The notes: a model not told the origin generated them from the letters alone. Numbered from the stretch's first letter, positions 1 to 9,519 are shown. The stretch: 64,000 bases of DNA from Heyndrickxia ginsengihumi (GCF_011008565.1 NZ_JAAIWK010000019.1:20177-84176); one strand, 5' to 3'. Translations and numbers: made by a program.

Positions 1-112
1 ATTGCCATCCATACCAATAATAGCCATAAATTGTTCCAAGTAAATTCACCAAAAACAAAAAGCATATTATCCGTTTTTCCGCTAATAAAACGTATAAATA
101 TTTAAAAATCAT
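1..112 (-). CDS. ypjA: YpjA-like DUF1405 membrane protein, N-terminal part (cut by the window edge)
   Basis: The reading frame starts at an ATG at 110-112 on the minus strand, preceded by a GAGGGTG ribosome-binding site, and runs off the left edge after about 37 codons. The visible product begins MIFKYLYVLLAEKR, followed by a hydrophobic stretch with the motif NLLGTIYGYYWYGWQ, which I recognise as the start of DUF1405/YpjA proteins. Function is unknown; it is a multi-pass membrane protein. In B. subtilis ypjA follows qcrABC. Here it comes right after reoY, so ypiF-qcrABC seems to be missing from this position. The family call rests on about 37 residues. Confidence 0.7.
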   Translation of the reverse strand, partial: MIFKYLYVLLAEKRIICFLFLVNLLGTIYGYYWYGWQ

Positions 113-282
113 TTTACACCCTCATTTATCGACGTAATGAAACTGGTTATATTGTACCATTGCTTTCTATCCGATAAAAGTTGACGGCCGGATTCCCTTA
201 TTCATATTATGTTCTTGTTCACTTCCTTCGATGCCTCCCATTCATACGTTCATGATGACGACAGATTGTTTCCCATCATCCC

Positions 283-319
283 AAATAAAAAAAAGAATTG
301 GCACTTTAAATGCCAATTC
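283..319 (-). terminator. Rho-independent terminator after reoY
   Basis: The stem GAATTGGCA / TGCCAATTC (295-303 with 311-319) has a 7-nt loop and is followed on the minus strand by an A/T-rich tract giving a run of U. It lies directly behind the reoY stop codon. Confidence 0.85.
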
Positions 320-321
320 CT

Positions 322-867
322 TTATTCAGTGAGACGATTCAATTTTTCCGTTAATTCAAGAAATAGTTCATAATTACGTTCGTCTAAAGCTTTATCAATT
401 TCTTTTAGTATTTTTTTACGATGAAAATTACTAATACTATATCTCATAAATTGATCAACGACCAGTCTATCTGCATCATTAATGTGTAGCTCTGTCGGCA
501 TATAAGGATTTTCTTCCAATACTGCCGCATAATGGTGGGACAATTGAGAGGATTTAAAATTTAGTTGTATATAGATATCTTCATCACGATTCAAACGTAA
601 ATCATGGAAAGACTTTTCTGCATCCGTCGTCATAATATGTTCTCTATAAAACTGAAACGGCGCACTTTCCACACAATGAGTCGACATCACAATTCCACGA
701 GGACAATGATGAGCTTCATCAACAAAATGTACTTTTTCCATAAGTTGATCGTTACTCATCAAATAATTAAGGATCCATACAGATTCTCTTCGTTTTAATT
801 GATAATGATTTAAAAACCAGCGGATAAATTCTTTCTTCTCGTTGACGGTAACAGGGGTGAGAGCCAT
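322..867 (-). CDS. reoY: ReoY / YpiB (UPF0302 family)
   Basis: This 181-residue protein matches the YpiB/UPF0302 family in length and in its opening residues ([21 protein letters not shown]). In Listeria, ReoY acts with the TPR protein YpiA to help ClpCP degrade MurA, which tunes peptidoglycan synthesis. That role is taken from the family and is not shown here. The protein looks soluble, with no signal peptide or membrane segment. The ATG has the ribosome-binding site GGAGG 7 nt upstream. It sits just downstream of ypiA, which supports a shared function, and ends at a strong terminator. The qcr genes that follow in B. subtilis are not present. Confidence 0.88.
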   Translation of the reverse strand: MALTPVTVNEKKEFIRWFLNHYQLKRRESVWILNYLMSNDQLMEKVHFVDEAHHCPRGIVMSTHCVESAPFQFYREHIMTTDAEKSFHDLRLNRDEDIYIQLNFKSSQLSHHYAAVLEENPYMPTELHINDADRLVVDQFMRYSISNFHRKKILKEIDKALDERNYELFLELTEKLNRLTE

Positions 868-1041
868 TTATAATCCCTCCTCTGTAAGTTAGTTTAATTT
901 CACTTTTTATTATAAACTTCGTAATCCAAAGAATAAGCAACATGTATACAAATATATTATACATGTTATCTACTGCTTTTACTAAACATCTGTTTGTGAA
1001 TGATCGTCAAACGAGATTACTATAAAATAATCTGATCATCC

Positions 1042-2307
1042 TTATTCAATAAACTCAAGACGTTCTAATAATGAAATCCATTCTTCATTTGTTGGCTCTT
1101 TTGCCAACAGGTCTTTAAATATTGCGATAGCTTGGTCTCTTTTTCCTTCTTCAATTAAAAAGTAGCCATATTCAGATAGGAATTGCTGATTGTGTTTTAA
1201 ATCATTATATGCTAGTTCATAATACTTTAATGCCTCTGAAAATTCTTCAATATGTTGATATGCAATTGCCATATCCCAATATAATTGCGGATCAACATCC
1301 CCCTCGTTTTCCATATTCGCTGTTAGTTCAACGACTTCTTCGTATCTTTCTTGATGTAGTAATAATTTATTATATGTTAGCGCAGCCTCAATATATCCCT
1401 GGTCAAGATCCAATGCTTTCTTGAAAAATTCCTCTGCTACATCTTCTTGACCAAGCTTCAAGGCAATTTTCGCTCCAAAGTGAAATAGTTCTTTATTGTA
1501 TTCATCGAATGCAATTCCCTGTTTCACTGTTTCAAGTGCTTTTTCAATTTCTTCTTCATGTTCATATGATCTTCCTAGATAAAGATAGAGCGAGTGGTAC
1601 TCTGGATCCATCTCTTTCAATTGATTAAAAAGTACAATGGCTTTTTTATAAAATCCCGCTTGATAAGCAGTAAATCCATAGCCGAATAATGTATTAATGT
1701 CAATATGATCATCCATTGCCTTTTCATAATATTGAAGGGCATCCTCAAATTTTCCAGCAGAGCTTAATACTTCAGCTAAACGGCTATATATATTTGCATC
1801 TCCAATATTGTTGATGCCTTTCTTAAGAAGCTCCTCATAATAATTTACTGCATCTGAGTATCGTGCTTCTGATGCATAAAATTCAGCTAAAGCAAAATCA
1901 ATGACAGGTTCCTCAGGTAATATACTTTTAGCAGATAATAATTTTCGTTCGCTCACCTCCAGCAAGCCTTGCATTTGATACAAGTCAGCTAATAACAGTA
2001 ATGCACGTGGATAGTTTGCGTCTTCTTCTGAGACTGAATCAAGATAAAAAATCGCTTCTTCTTCCTGATCCATATCTATAAACGTTTCCGCTAATAAAAT
2101 GTGCAATTCTCCATCATCTGGATATTGCTCTAATAGATGCTTATATAATTGCTGGGCCTCTTGTAAAAAACCTAATGAAAATAATTGCTGCGCAAGATTA
2201 TATTTTTCTTCATCATTATTAGATGAAAGGAGTTCCCGAATACCGGTTGTTACTTGTTCCATATTTCCATTTTCAATGTGCTGTAAGATGTGATCACTAA
2301 TACTCAT
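1042..2307 (-). CDS. ypiA: TPR protein YpiA
   Basis: This is a soluble 421-residue protein made of tandem tetratricopeptide repeats from about residue 20 to the C terminus. Recurring signatures include LAETFIDMDQEEEAIFYLD, YYEKAMDDHID, YLGRSYEHEEEIEKALE and ALKYYELAYNDL. TPR arrays bind other proteins. YpiA is known from Firmicutes as a partner of ReoY/YpiB in controlling MurA turnover. It is very acidic and lacks membrane segments. The ATG is preceded by AGGAATG. The gene is about 170 bp upstream of reoY on the same strand, so the two may be cotranscribed or have separate promoters. Confidence 0.88.
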   Translation of the reverse strand: MSISDHILQHIENGNMEQVTTGIRELLSSNNDEEKYNLAQQLFSLGFLQEAQQLYKHLLEQYPDDGELHILLAETFIDMDQEEEAIFYLDSVSEEDANYPRALLLLADLYQMQGLLEVSERKLLSAKSILPEEPVIDFALAEFYASEARYSDAVNYYEELLKKGINNIGDANIYSRLAEVLSSAGKFEDALQYYEKAMDDHIDINTLFGYGFTAYQAGFYKKAIVLFNQLKEMDPEYHSLYLYLGRSYEHEEEIEKALETVKQGIAFDEYNKELFHFGAKIALKLGQEDVAEEFFKKALDLDQGYIEAALTYNKLLLHQERYEEVVELTANMENEGDVDPQLYWDMAIAYQHIEEFSEALKYYELAYNDLKHNQQFLSEYGYFLIEEGKRDQAIAIFKDLLAKEPTNEEWISLLERLEFIE

Positions 2308-2790
2308 GAAAAAATCATTCCTAACTCTATTTTATAAGTAAAAAGTAAAATTGTTGTATGACATACGTCTATTTCAGATGATATCTTTATATTAATGAAT
2401 CTAATGATTTTGGGCAAATATGTAGATTGTAAGTATAAAATAGAGTGTACTATTTAATTCGCTAATAAAATAATTTTCCCTCTTTTTATCATACTATTTT
2501 CCATTGTTTTTAATTATGAAAATATTTTCATATAATTTTTATCATATTATTATGTATAAAGAATAAACAGTCTGCACATTCATTCCTATTCAGTCCTACT
2601 ACATAAACATTTTAACATAGTGTCATTTGCAAAAAAAGAATATCTAAACACGGAATCGTTTTATCATTTTTATATAACATATGATGCCAATGCCTTCTCT
2701 TACTGCATTTAAAAAACATTACCAATTTTTGGTTATTTTATTCCGGAATTTTGTACATATTCCAGCTTATTAATAGTCATCCTATTTTAA
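2308..2790. other. Intergenic region with no recognisable gene
   Basis: This is about 480 bp of AT-rich sequence between ypiA and the ribosome-binding site of the short ORF at 2804. I see no ORF with a convincing start, no tRNA and no strong hairpin. It presumably holds the divergent promoters for ypiA on the minus strand and for the short plus-strand ORF. Confidence 0.5.
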
Positions 2791-2803
2791 AAAGGAGGTA
2801 GCT

Positions 2804-2939
2804 CATGTTTCCAAACAATAACAGAAAGCTGACCGCACTCATTTGGATGGGAATAGGCAGTACATTTCTTACTTGTATTTTTAGTGCCATCCTCATTACA
2901 TATGTGTTTAAAATTAATGATAAACTCCCCTCATATTAG
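2804..2939 (+). pseudogene. Possible small membrane-protein gene with an apparent frameshift
   Basis: A strong ribosome-binding site (AAGGAGG, 2791-2797) stands 6 nt before an ATG at 2804. From this ATG the frame reads MFPNN and then a non-hydrophobic peptide that stops early. One base over, the frame to the TAG at 2937-2939 encodes a clear transmembrane segment (ALIWMGIGSTFLTCIFSAIL) and ends in KINDKLPSY. The two frames would join into one protein of about 44 residues if the A-run near 2818-2821 were one base shorter. This could be a true frameshift, a sequencing error or a chance hydrophobic frame. I do not recognise the family. Confidence 0.35.
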
Positions 2940-2954
2940 GAGATGGTACTTGTT

Positions 2955-3004
2955 ATCAAAAATAAACACCCCAAAAATCAGATTTTACTCTAACTTTTGG
3001 GGTG
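2955..3004 (-). terminator. Rho-independent terminator after aroA
   Basis: The stem CACCCCAAAA / TTTTGGGGTG (2967-2976 with 2995-3004) is followed on the minus strand by TTTATTTTTGAT. It ends the aroC-B-H/hisC-tyrA-aroA transcript. Confidence 0.85.
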
Positions 3005-3064
3005 CAGTACATCCTTAGAACTAAGGTTCTTCCCTTTTTAACCATGAACAACAATGTTTACTTT

Positions 3065-4351
3065 TTATTTTACTAGCTTGTCAAGGTCTTGGAAAAAACT
3101 TGGATATGAAACATCAATTGCCTCTGCATCCTCTAGGAAGATTGGATTTTCACAAATAAGAGAAGCAATTGAAAGCATCATTCCGATCCGGTGATCACCA
3201 TGGCTGCTAACATTGCCGCCGCTTAATGGTGTTGGTCCGCAAATAATCATTCCATCAGGAGTTGCCTCAATGTTCGCTCCTAAAGTTGTTAATTCTTGAA
3301 CAACGGTATCGATTCTATTTGTTTCTTTCACTTTAAGCTCTTCTGCATCTTTTATAACCGTTTTTCCTTCTGCTTGCGTTGCAAGAAGAGCAATTATCGG
3401 AATTTCATCAATTAAACGCGGAATCAGATCTCCGCCAATTTCAACCCCTTGTAATGAAGAATAGCTAACTTTTATTGTTCCAGTTGGTTCTAGCAGTGAA
3501 GAAGCTTCGTCTTGAATCAACTCAATAGATGCGCCCATTCGCTCCATAACTTCTATAATTCCAGCACGGGTTTTATTCAAGCCGACATTAGGTAAAATCA
3601 ATTCGCTGTTTGGAACAATCGCTGCAGCCACCATGAAAAATGCTGCTGATGAAATATCACTTGGAACACGGACTTCTGTAGCTTGTAACGTTTGTCCACC
3701 TTGAACTTTAATCACTTTCCCTAATTGTTCAATTTCTCCCCCAAAATGACGAATCATCCTTTCCGTATGATCCCGAGTCGTTCTCATTTCCTCTACTGTC
3801 GTAACTCCATCTGCTTGTAATCCTGCTAATAAAATGGCAGATTTAACTTGTGCGCTGGCAACTGGCATTTGATAGCTTATAGCCTTTAAATTTCCACCTC
3901 TTATCGAGATAGGAGTATAATTGCCGAACTCTCTTCCATCAATTTGCGCTCCCATTTGTTGCAAAGGATTCGAAACGCGATTCATTGGTCTTTTGGCAAT
4001 AGAATGATCACCAATGATGACCGAATGGAACGGCCTTCCCGCCAGTATTCCCATTAGAAGTCGCGTTGTTGTCCCAGAATTCCCAACATCGAGAATATCT
4101 GTAGGCTCTGACAAGCTGTCCCAACCTTTTCCTTGAATGATAATCTCATCACCATGTTGGTCAATCATTACACCCATTTTTTGAAAACAGCTGATTGTAC
4201 TTAAGCAATCAGCCCCTAATAAAAAATTACTAACACGCGTTGTCCCTTTTGCTACGGCAGCAAACATAATGGAACGATGAGAAATCGATTTATCACCTGG
4301 TACTTGAATCGTACCTGAAAGATTTGATTGGATTGAGGTTAATTTTTTCAT
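3065..4351 (-). CDS. aroA: 3-phosphoshikimate 1-carboxyvinyltransferase (EPSP synthase)
   Basis: EPSP synthase joins phosphoenolpyruvate to shikimate 3-phosphate, the sixth step of the chorismate pathway, in the cytosol. The protein shows the N-terminal PGDKSISHR motif (about 18-26, with the substrate-binding Lys), the [13 protein letters not shown] block near residue 88, and the [10 protein letters not shown] and VKETNRI segments. I placed the start at the ATG with AGGTGAA about 8 nt upstream, giving 428 residues; a GTG two codons earlier sits too close to the ribosome-binding site. It is the last gene of the aromatic operon, 37 bp after tyrA. B. subtilis calls this gene aroE. Confidence 0.95.
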   Translation of the reverse strand: MKKLTSIQSNLSGTIQVPGDKSISHRSIMFAAVAKGTTRVSNFLLGADCLSTISCFQKMGVMIDQHGDEIIIQGKGWDSLSEPTDILDVGNSGTTTRLLMGILAGRPFHSVIIGDHSIAKRPMNRVSNPLQQMGAQIDGREFGNYTPISIRGGNLKAISYQMPVASAQVKSAILLAGLQADGVTTVEEMRTTRDHTERMIRHFGGEIEQLGKVIKVQGGQTLQATEVRVPSDISSAAFFMVAAAIVPNSELILPNVGLNKTRAGIIEVMERMGASIELIQDEASSLLEPTGTIKVSYSSLQGVEIGGDLIPRLIDEIPIIALLATQAEGKTVIKDAEELKVKETNRIDTVVQELTTLGANIEATPDGMIICGPTPLSGGNVSSHGDHRIGMMLSIASLICENPIFLEDAEAIDVSYPSFFQDLDKLVK

Positions 4352-4388
4352 TGTCACGTTTCACCTGCTTTCTAGCAATAATGTGATG

Positions 4389-5492
4389 TTAATGAATATA
4401 GATTTCATGCTGAGTTTCCTTTTTCAGTACTTCATAAGCTTTATTACGATCCAATTCAGTTTGAAAGCTAATTCTTAACACACCATAAACATCTTCTCGA
4501 GTTTCCAATATTCTAATGTTTGTAATACTAATTTCTGCGTTAGCAAGGTATTTCATAATTGTTGACACGACACCAGGATAATCAGGAATATCAACAAATA
4601 AATCATAGAAAGATGGGATAGCTCCAGAACCGTGAATCGGCAATTGATCACGATATACTTTCGCATCTTCATAAAATGTATACAATTCAGCGTACTGTCG
4701 CTGTTGCAACGATTGTTTAACGTGCAGCAAATTCTCCATCCATGCGTCTAAAATTTTAATTAAGTTCGATCGATTGCCTATACTAATATCCGCCCACATT
4801 TGCGGACTAGAAGAAGCGATCCTTGTAATATCGCGAAATCCACCAGCTGCCAGCCTTTTAAGTAACGGGAATTCATCATTCGCATTTTTAACAAGATGAA
4901 CTAAAGAGGCTGCGACTACATGTGGAAAATGACTAACGAAGGCAATCATTTCATCATGTTCCTCAGGTGTCACTTCAAAAAATGTAGCATGAGTACCTGT
5001 TAGCCATTGCTTTAACTCACCTATTTTCTCTTTTGAACGTTCATTTGAAGGTGTTAATAGATAAAAAGCATTCTCAAATAAAGTAACTTTTGCCGCTGCT
5101 ACTCCACTTTTATGAGATCCTGCCATAGGATGACCACCAATGAATGAGATATCCTTATTTTTAAGCAATTCAGCTTTATTCATAATACTTTGTTTAGTAC
5201 TTCCGGTATCTGTAATTAAGACATTTTCTTTTAATGATAATGTTACTAATTGTTGGATAATGGATTCAGTAATTAAAACTGGCGTAGCTAATACGATGAA
5301 ATCTGCTTGGACTGCACCTTCTTCAAAGGCAGTTACATAGTCATCCACGACGTTTAAAGCTTTTGCCATTTTCATCTCTTCCAATTTTGTGTCAAAGCCA
5401 ATTAGACGTGCATTTGGATGTGCACTTTTTATTGATAATGCAATTGATCCACCGATTAATCCTAATCCAACAATGAAGACATTCCCTTTCAA
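4389..5492 (-). CDS. tyrA: Prephenate dehydrogenase with ACT domain
   Basis: TyrA oxidatively decarboxylates prephenate to 4-hydroxyphenylpyruvate for tyrosine synthesis. The N-terminal Rossmann motif GLGLIGGS is followed by the prephenate-dehydrogenase domain (ITDTGSTKQSI, GGHPMAGSHKSG, FVSHFPHVVAASL). The last 75 or so residues form an ACT domain (IPDYPGVVSTIMKYLA), typical of allosteric feedback control. An ATG at 5498 overlaps the GAGGTGA ribosome-binding site, so I prefer the TTG two codons later. It lies 171 bp downstream of hisC. This unusually long spacer contains a perfect 16-bp palindrome. Confidence 0.93.
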   Translation of the reverse strand: MKGNVFIVGLGLIGGSIALSIKSAHPNARLIGFDTKLEEMKMAKALNVVDDYVTAFEEGAVQADFIVLATPVLITESIIQQLVTLSLKENVLITDTGSTKQSIMNKAELLKNKDISFIGGHPMAGSHKSGVAAAKVTLFENAFYLLTPSNERSKEKIGELKQWLTGTHATFFEVTPEEHDEMIAFVSHFPHVVAASLVHLVKNANDEFPLLKRLAAGGFRDITRIASSSPQMWADISIGNRSNLIKILDAWMENLLHVKQSLQQRQYAELYTFYEDAKVYRDQLPIHGSGAIPSFYDLFVDIPDYPGVVSTIMKYLANAEISITNIRILETREDVYGVLRISFQTELDRNKAYEVLKKETQHEIYIH

Positions 5493-5528
5493 AGGCATTC
5501 ACCTCACAGTCTATCATTGTATATGTTT

Positions 5529-5544
5529 AACTGTGTACACAGTT
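5529..5544. promoter_or_regulatory. Perfect 16-bp palindrome upstream of tyrA
   Basis: The sequence AACTGTGTACACAGTT is identical to its own reverse complement. It sits 37 bp upstream of the tyrA start in the hisC-tyrA spacer. Such a site could be bound by a dimeric repressor. I cannot name a regulator, and it is too short and AT-flanked to be a terminator. Confidence 0.4.
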
Positions 5545-5663
5545 ATTGTTATTTTCATGCCGCCGATTTTCTCTCCAGGATACTCGTTTTTTGTGAGCGG
5601 GCGTCGGGCCTCCACAGTATATGAGGTGCATTTAACAAGCGCTCTTAAAAAAATAACACGCTT

Positions 5664-6761
5664 TTAGGAACGAGCCTTGTTTTGCAAAAAGTCTTCCATC
5701 GCTGCTATAACACCGATATTTTGATCATGCGTGCCAACAGTGATACGAACACTTGTTGGAAATCCTAATGCTTTTCCTGAGCGGATAATATATCCTCGAC
5801 TCATCACATATTCAAACACTTCATCACTATCACATTGGAAATCAATTAAAATAAAATTAGTCTGTGAAGGATAGTAATGCAGCCCATTTTTCTCACAAAA
5901 AGCATAAAACTGTTTTAAACCTTCACGATTTTTTTCTCTGCATTCTTTAATAAACGCCTGGTCTTTTATCGCTTCTTTCGCAACAAATTGCCCTAAAACA
6001 TTTGTATTAAATGGTGGCCGAACAGGTTCAAGCGCTTGAATGATTGCTTCATTGGCAATACCGTAGCCAACACGGAAACTGGCAAGTCCATAAATTTTTG
6101 AAAATGTTCTTGTCACAATCAAATTACTATATTGACGGATTAACGCCGTTGAATCATAGTAATCAGAGGCAACAACATATTCAGCATAGGCTTCATCTAA
6201 TACGACAAGAACATCTTTAGGTACTTTGTTCAAGAAAGCTTCTAACGGTTCTTTCGGAATATATGTACCTGTTGGATTGTTTGGACTGCATACCCACACA
6301 ACAGCTGTATGTTCATCAATAGCAGCAAGCATTGCCTCTAAATCATGATCACCATTATTAAGAGGGATTTCACGAACTTCAGCTCCATCTACAACAGCAT
6401 TATGGCGATATTGTGAAAAAGTTGGTGTAGCCATTACCGTATTTTTTCCTTCTTCTAGAAGAGCTCTTGAGATGATTTGAATCAATTCATCTGTCCCATT
6501 TGTGAAAATTAATTGTTTCTCATCTACATTTAAAAATGCAGCGACCTCTTCACGTAGATATGTCGCATATCCATCAGGATATAATGTATATGAACCATCA
6601 AATTGTTCTAACAATGCATCAACTTTTGGTGAATAGCCAAATGGGTTTTCATTCGAAGCTAATTTCACGATGGAATCAAGACCGAATCTTTTTTTGACTT
6701 CATCAATTGTTTTCCCCGGCTTATAAGCTTCTAAATCAGTAATTTGATTTTTCCATTTCAT
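5664..6761 (-). CDS. hisC: Histidinol-phosphate aminotransferase (also aromatic aminotransferase)
   Basis: This class-II PLP-dependent aminotransferase has 365 residues. Visible motifs are SNENPFGYSP near the N terminus, NGTDELIQ, CSPNNPTGTYIP, LDEAYAEYV, the PLP-lysine block TRTFSKIYGLASFRVGYG, and the C-terminal RITVGTHDQN. In Bacillus, HisC serves both histidine synthesis and the final transamination to tyrosine and phenylalanine, which fits its place in the aromatic operon. The ATG has GGAGCGGACG upstream. The aroH stop codon is only 13 bp away. In B. subtilis the six trp genes occupy that junction. Confidence 0.93.
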   Translation of the reverse strand: MKWKNQITDLEAYKPGKTIDEVKKRFGLDSIVKLASNENPFGYSPKVDALLEQFDGSYTLYPDGYATYLREEVAAFLNVDEKQLIFTNGTDELIQIISRALLEEGKNTVMATPTFSQYRHNAVVDGAEVREIPLNNGDHDLEAMLAAIDEHTAVVWVCSPNNPTGTYIPKEPLEAFLNKVPKDVLVVLDEAYAEYVVASDYYDSTALIRQYSNLIVTRTFSKIYGLASFRVGYGIANEAIIQALEPVRPPFNTNVLGQFVAKEAIKDQAFIKECREKNREGLKQFYAFCEKNGLHYYPSQTNFILIDFQCDSDEVFEYVMSRGYIIRSGKALGFPTSVRITVGTHDQNIGVIAAMEDFLQNKARS

Positions 6762-6774
6762 ATTCCGTCCGCTC

Positions 6775-7143
6775 CTATTCTTTCTCAGTTAAATCAGGTC
6801 TTAAAACCGTTGCCCGATTTAAATACACATGGTGAATTTCTTGTTGTGCTGAATCGGTATTCAAATGAATCATAACCCGAATACATTTTTGCAAACTGTT
6901 TTCAACTGGAATTTCTTGCATATTCATGATCGGTACATATTTCCAATCTTTAAAATTCCGTAATGCCTTTGATGGGAAAACTGATCTTATGTCAGGTGTA
7001 ACAGAGATAAACAATGATGCGACCTGACTTGGATCAATTGAGTTTTCTTTTATTAATGTATGAAATAGCTCCTCAGTCGCTGAGAGGATCATACTTTCCT
7101 CATCTTTTTCTACTGTTGTTGCACCACGAACTCCTCGGATCAT
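6775..7143 (-). CDS. aroH: Chorismate mutase, AroH type
   Basis: This is the small monofunctional chorismate mutase (122 residues) that converts chorismate to prephenate. The N terminus MIRGVRGATTVEKDEE and the block SVTPDIRSVFPSKALR are typical. The family's active-site residues are visible: Arg6 in RGVRG, the Glu of IPVEN, the Arg of KCIRVMIH and the Tyr of VYLNRA. The start codon overlaps the aroB stop by 4 nt (ATGA), which implies translational coupling. It directs chorismate to tyrosine and phenylalanine through the neighbouring tyrA and hisC. No trp genes follow here. Confidence 0.95.
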   Translation of the reverse strand: MIRGVRGATTVEKDEESMILSATEELFHTLIKENSIDPSQVASLFISVTPDIRSVFPSKALRNFKDWKYVPIMNMQEIPVENSLQKCIRVMIHLNTDSAQQEIHHVYLNRATVLRPDLTEKE

Positions 7144-8231
7144 ATGATCCCCCCTGACTTTAATTGTTGAAATGTTTCACGCAACAAACGTTCGTCTACC
7201 TCACTCAACAGAGGTTTCCCTACTTCTTCCAATAAAACAAATTGTGGGTGCTGGGCAACTGATTTTTTATCATGCTGCATGATAGGATAAATCTCATCAA
7301 ATGATAATGTACTTGGAATGTTCCATTGATATCCTAATGCTTCAATCCAAGCAATAAAGCTGTTTAAATCAAAACGTAAATCAAGTTTCTTTTTACTTAG
7401 GATGAGTGCATACACCATTCCGATCATAACAGCTTCACCATGTGTTAATTTATGAAAGCCGCCATTCGCTTCTAAAGCATGGCCAAGTGTATGGCCAAAG
7501 TTTAAATAGGCTCTTATGCCAGACTCTTTTTCATCTTGTCGAACAACTGAAGCTTTTACTTCAATTCCACGCATTAACATATTCGGTAATTTATCTGATA
7601 ATATGCTTTTCCCATCTGGCACTTCTCTCATAATTTCCTTTAGAAAATTCTCATCAGAAATGAGCGCATGTTTAATTAATTCAGCAAAACCGCTACGTAA
7701 TTGCAACGGAGATAAAGAGGTTAATAGATTTGTGTCATAGATGACGAGCTCCGGTTGATAAAAATTCCCCACTAAATTTTTACCTAACGGATGATTAATA
7801 GCGACTTTCCCACCAACCGCACTATCATGGGCCAAAATAGTTGTAGGAATTTGAATAAAATCAATTCCGCGCATAAAAGTTGCTGCGACAAAACCAGCCA
7901 AATCTCCGACTGCACCGCCGCCGAATGCGAGTATACAAGACCTCCTATCCAAATGATGTTCGAGCGCAAAACTGATGCAGTCTTCAAATACTTTAAACGA
8001 TTTCGCTTCTTCACCATTTGGAGTTGTATAAACGACAGTATCCATTTCATTTGGTAAATGACTTAATAATGTCTTCAAATGCAAATCATGCACATGCTGA
8101 TCTGTTACAACCATTAATTTTGTATAAAGTGGTTTTTTATTTACCAGAAAAGTCCGTAATTCAGGTAAAATAGCGTCTCCAATGTAAACAGGATATGTTT
8201 TTGATTCAGTCTTAATTATTATTTTTTCCAT
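7140..8231 (-). CDS. aroB: 3-dehydroquinate synthase
   Basis: AroB cyclises DAHP to 3-dehydroquinate, the second step of the shikimate pathway, using NAD and a divalent metal. The 363-residue protein contains the NAD-binding and catalytic block GGGAVGDLAGFVAATFMRG, then IPTTILAHDSAVGGK, and the metal-site segments RSGFAELIKHALI, NFGHTLGHALE and THGEAVMIGM. These cover all expected family signatures. The start lies directly against the aroC stop (8232), and the end overlaps aroH, so aroC-aroB-aroH form one transcription unit. Confidence 0.95.
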   Translation of the reverse strand: MEKIIIKTESKTYPVYIGDAILPELRTFLVNKKPLYTKLMVVTDQHVHDLHLKTLLSHLPNEMDTVVYTTPNGEEAKSFKVFEDCISFALEHHLDRRSCILAFGGGAVGDLAGFVAATFMRGIDFIQIPTTILAHDSAVGGKVAINHPLGKNLVGNFYQPELVIYDTNLLTSLSPLQLRSGFAELIKHALISDENFLKEIMREVPDGKSILSDKLPNMLMRGIEVKASVVRQDEKESGIRAYLNFGHTLGHALEANGGFHKLTHGEAVMIGMVYALILSKKKLDLRFDLNSFIAWIEALGYQWNIPSTLSFDEIYPIMQHDKKSVAQHPQFVLLEEVGKPLLSEVDERLLRETFQQLKSGGII

Positions 8232-9401
8232 TTAAAACAACCTTCCATATTCACGATGGTCAGCAATTGTTTTCTTTAATACGTCCATACGATCACTATA
8301 GAATTGCTCAACGATTGCACTTGCCAATTCCCATGCAACTGCCGCTTCCGCTACGACACTTGCCGCTGGTACTGCACAACTATCAGAACGTTCGATACTT
8401 GCAGAAAACGGCTCTTTCGTATCAATGTCGACACTTTGTAACGGCTTATATAAAGTTGGGATTGGCTTCATAACGCCCCGAACAACGATAGGCATACCTG
8501 TCGACATTCCCCCTTCGAATCCCCCTAAGCGATTTGTTCGGCGAGTATAACCTGCTTCCTCGGACCAAATAATTTCATCATGAACTTGACTTCCTTGTTT
8601 TCTAGCCATTTCAAAGCCTAAACCAAATTCCACACCTTTAAAGGCATTAATACTGACAATTGCTCTCGCCAGCTTAGCATCTAATTTGCGATCATAATGG
8701 ACGTAGCTACCTACGCCAGCAGGCATTCCTTCAACAATTACCTCTACAATTCCACCGATAGAATCGCCATTTTTCTTAGCTGTGTCGATTGCCTCCATCA
8801 TTTTTTGTGCAGCAGCAGCATCAAAGCAACGTACAGGTGAGTTTTCGACTTTTTCCTTCAATTCTTCGATGGAATCATAACTCACTTCACTTGCTTTAAC
8901 ACCACCAATTTCTAACACATGTGAAGCAATATCGATCCCTAATTCTTTTAATAATTTCTTTGCAACAGCACCAGCTGCCACTCTTACAGTTGTTTCACGG
9001 GCAGAAGATCTTTCAAGAACATTTCTCATATCACGATGTCCATATTTCATTCCGCCAACAAGATCAGCATGTCCAGGTCTCGGGCGCGTTACCGTGCGCT
9101 TTACTTCTTCATCATTTTGGTCCCGTGGTTCTATCCCCATTACTTTCGTCCAATGCGTCCAATCCCTATTTTCAACCGTTAAAGCAACAGGTGATCCTAG
9201 TGTAAGACCATGGCGAATTCCCGCCGAGATACGAACTTGATCTTTCTCAATTTGCATTCTTCGGCCACGTCCATAACCTTTTTGTCTTCTTGCTAAATCT
9301 TCATTTATGTCTTCAGCAGTCAATGGCAACCCTGCTGGTAACCCTTCAATAATTGTTGTAAGTGCAGGTCCATGTGACTCTCCAGCTGTTAAATATCTCA
9401 T
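8232..9401 (-). CDS. aroC: Chorismate synthase
   Basis: Chorismate synthase uses reduced FMN to eliminate phosphate from EPSP and form chorismate. The protein has 389 residues and shows the three family signatures: [20 protein letters not shown] at the N terminus, the block from [29 protein letters not shown] at about 110-140 (quoted in part), and [16 protein letters not shown] near the C terminus. The ATG follows GAGAGGAGCAG. It is the first gene of the aro block and follows cheR after a terminator. B. subtilis calls this gene aroF. Confidence 0.95.
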   Translation of the reverse strand: MRYLTAGESHGPALTTIIEGLPAGLPLTAEDINEDLARRQKGYGRGRRMQIEKDQVRISAGIRHGLTLGSPVALTVENRDWTHWTKVMGIEPRDQNDEEVKRTVTRPRPGHADLVGGMKYGHRDMRNVLERSSARETTVRVAAGAVAKKLLKELGIDIASHVLEIGGVKASEVSYDSIEELKEKVENSPVRCFDAAAAQKMMEAIDTAKKNGDSIGGIVEVIVEGMPAGVGSYVHYDRKLDAKLARAIVSINAFKGVEFGLGFEMARKQGSQVHDEIIWSEEAGYTRRTNRLGGFEGGMSTGMPIVVRGVMKPIPTLYKPLQSVDIDTKEPFSASIERSDSCAVPAASVVAEAAVAWELASAIVEQFYSDRMDVLKKTIADHREYGRLF

Positions 9402-9493
9402 TAATCTGCTCCTCTCTTCATCGCTTTAAAGCGTGTATGTAGATACTATAACATATATTTTATATTTATCCTATAATTATTCACTGTTTATAT

Positions 9494-9519
9494 GAAAAAA
9501 CGGCTTCTAACTGAAGCCT
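9494..9519 (-). terminator. Rho-independent terminator after cheR
   Basis: The hairpin GGCTTC / GAAGCC (9502-9507 with 9513-9518) is followed on the minus strand by GTTTTTTC. It separates cheR from aroC. Confidence 0.75.
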
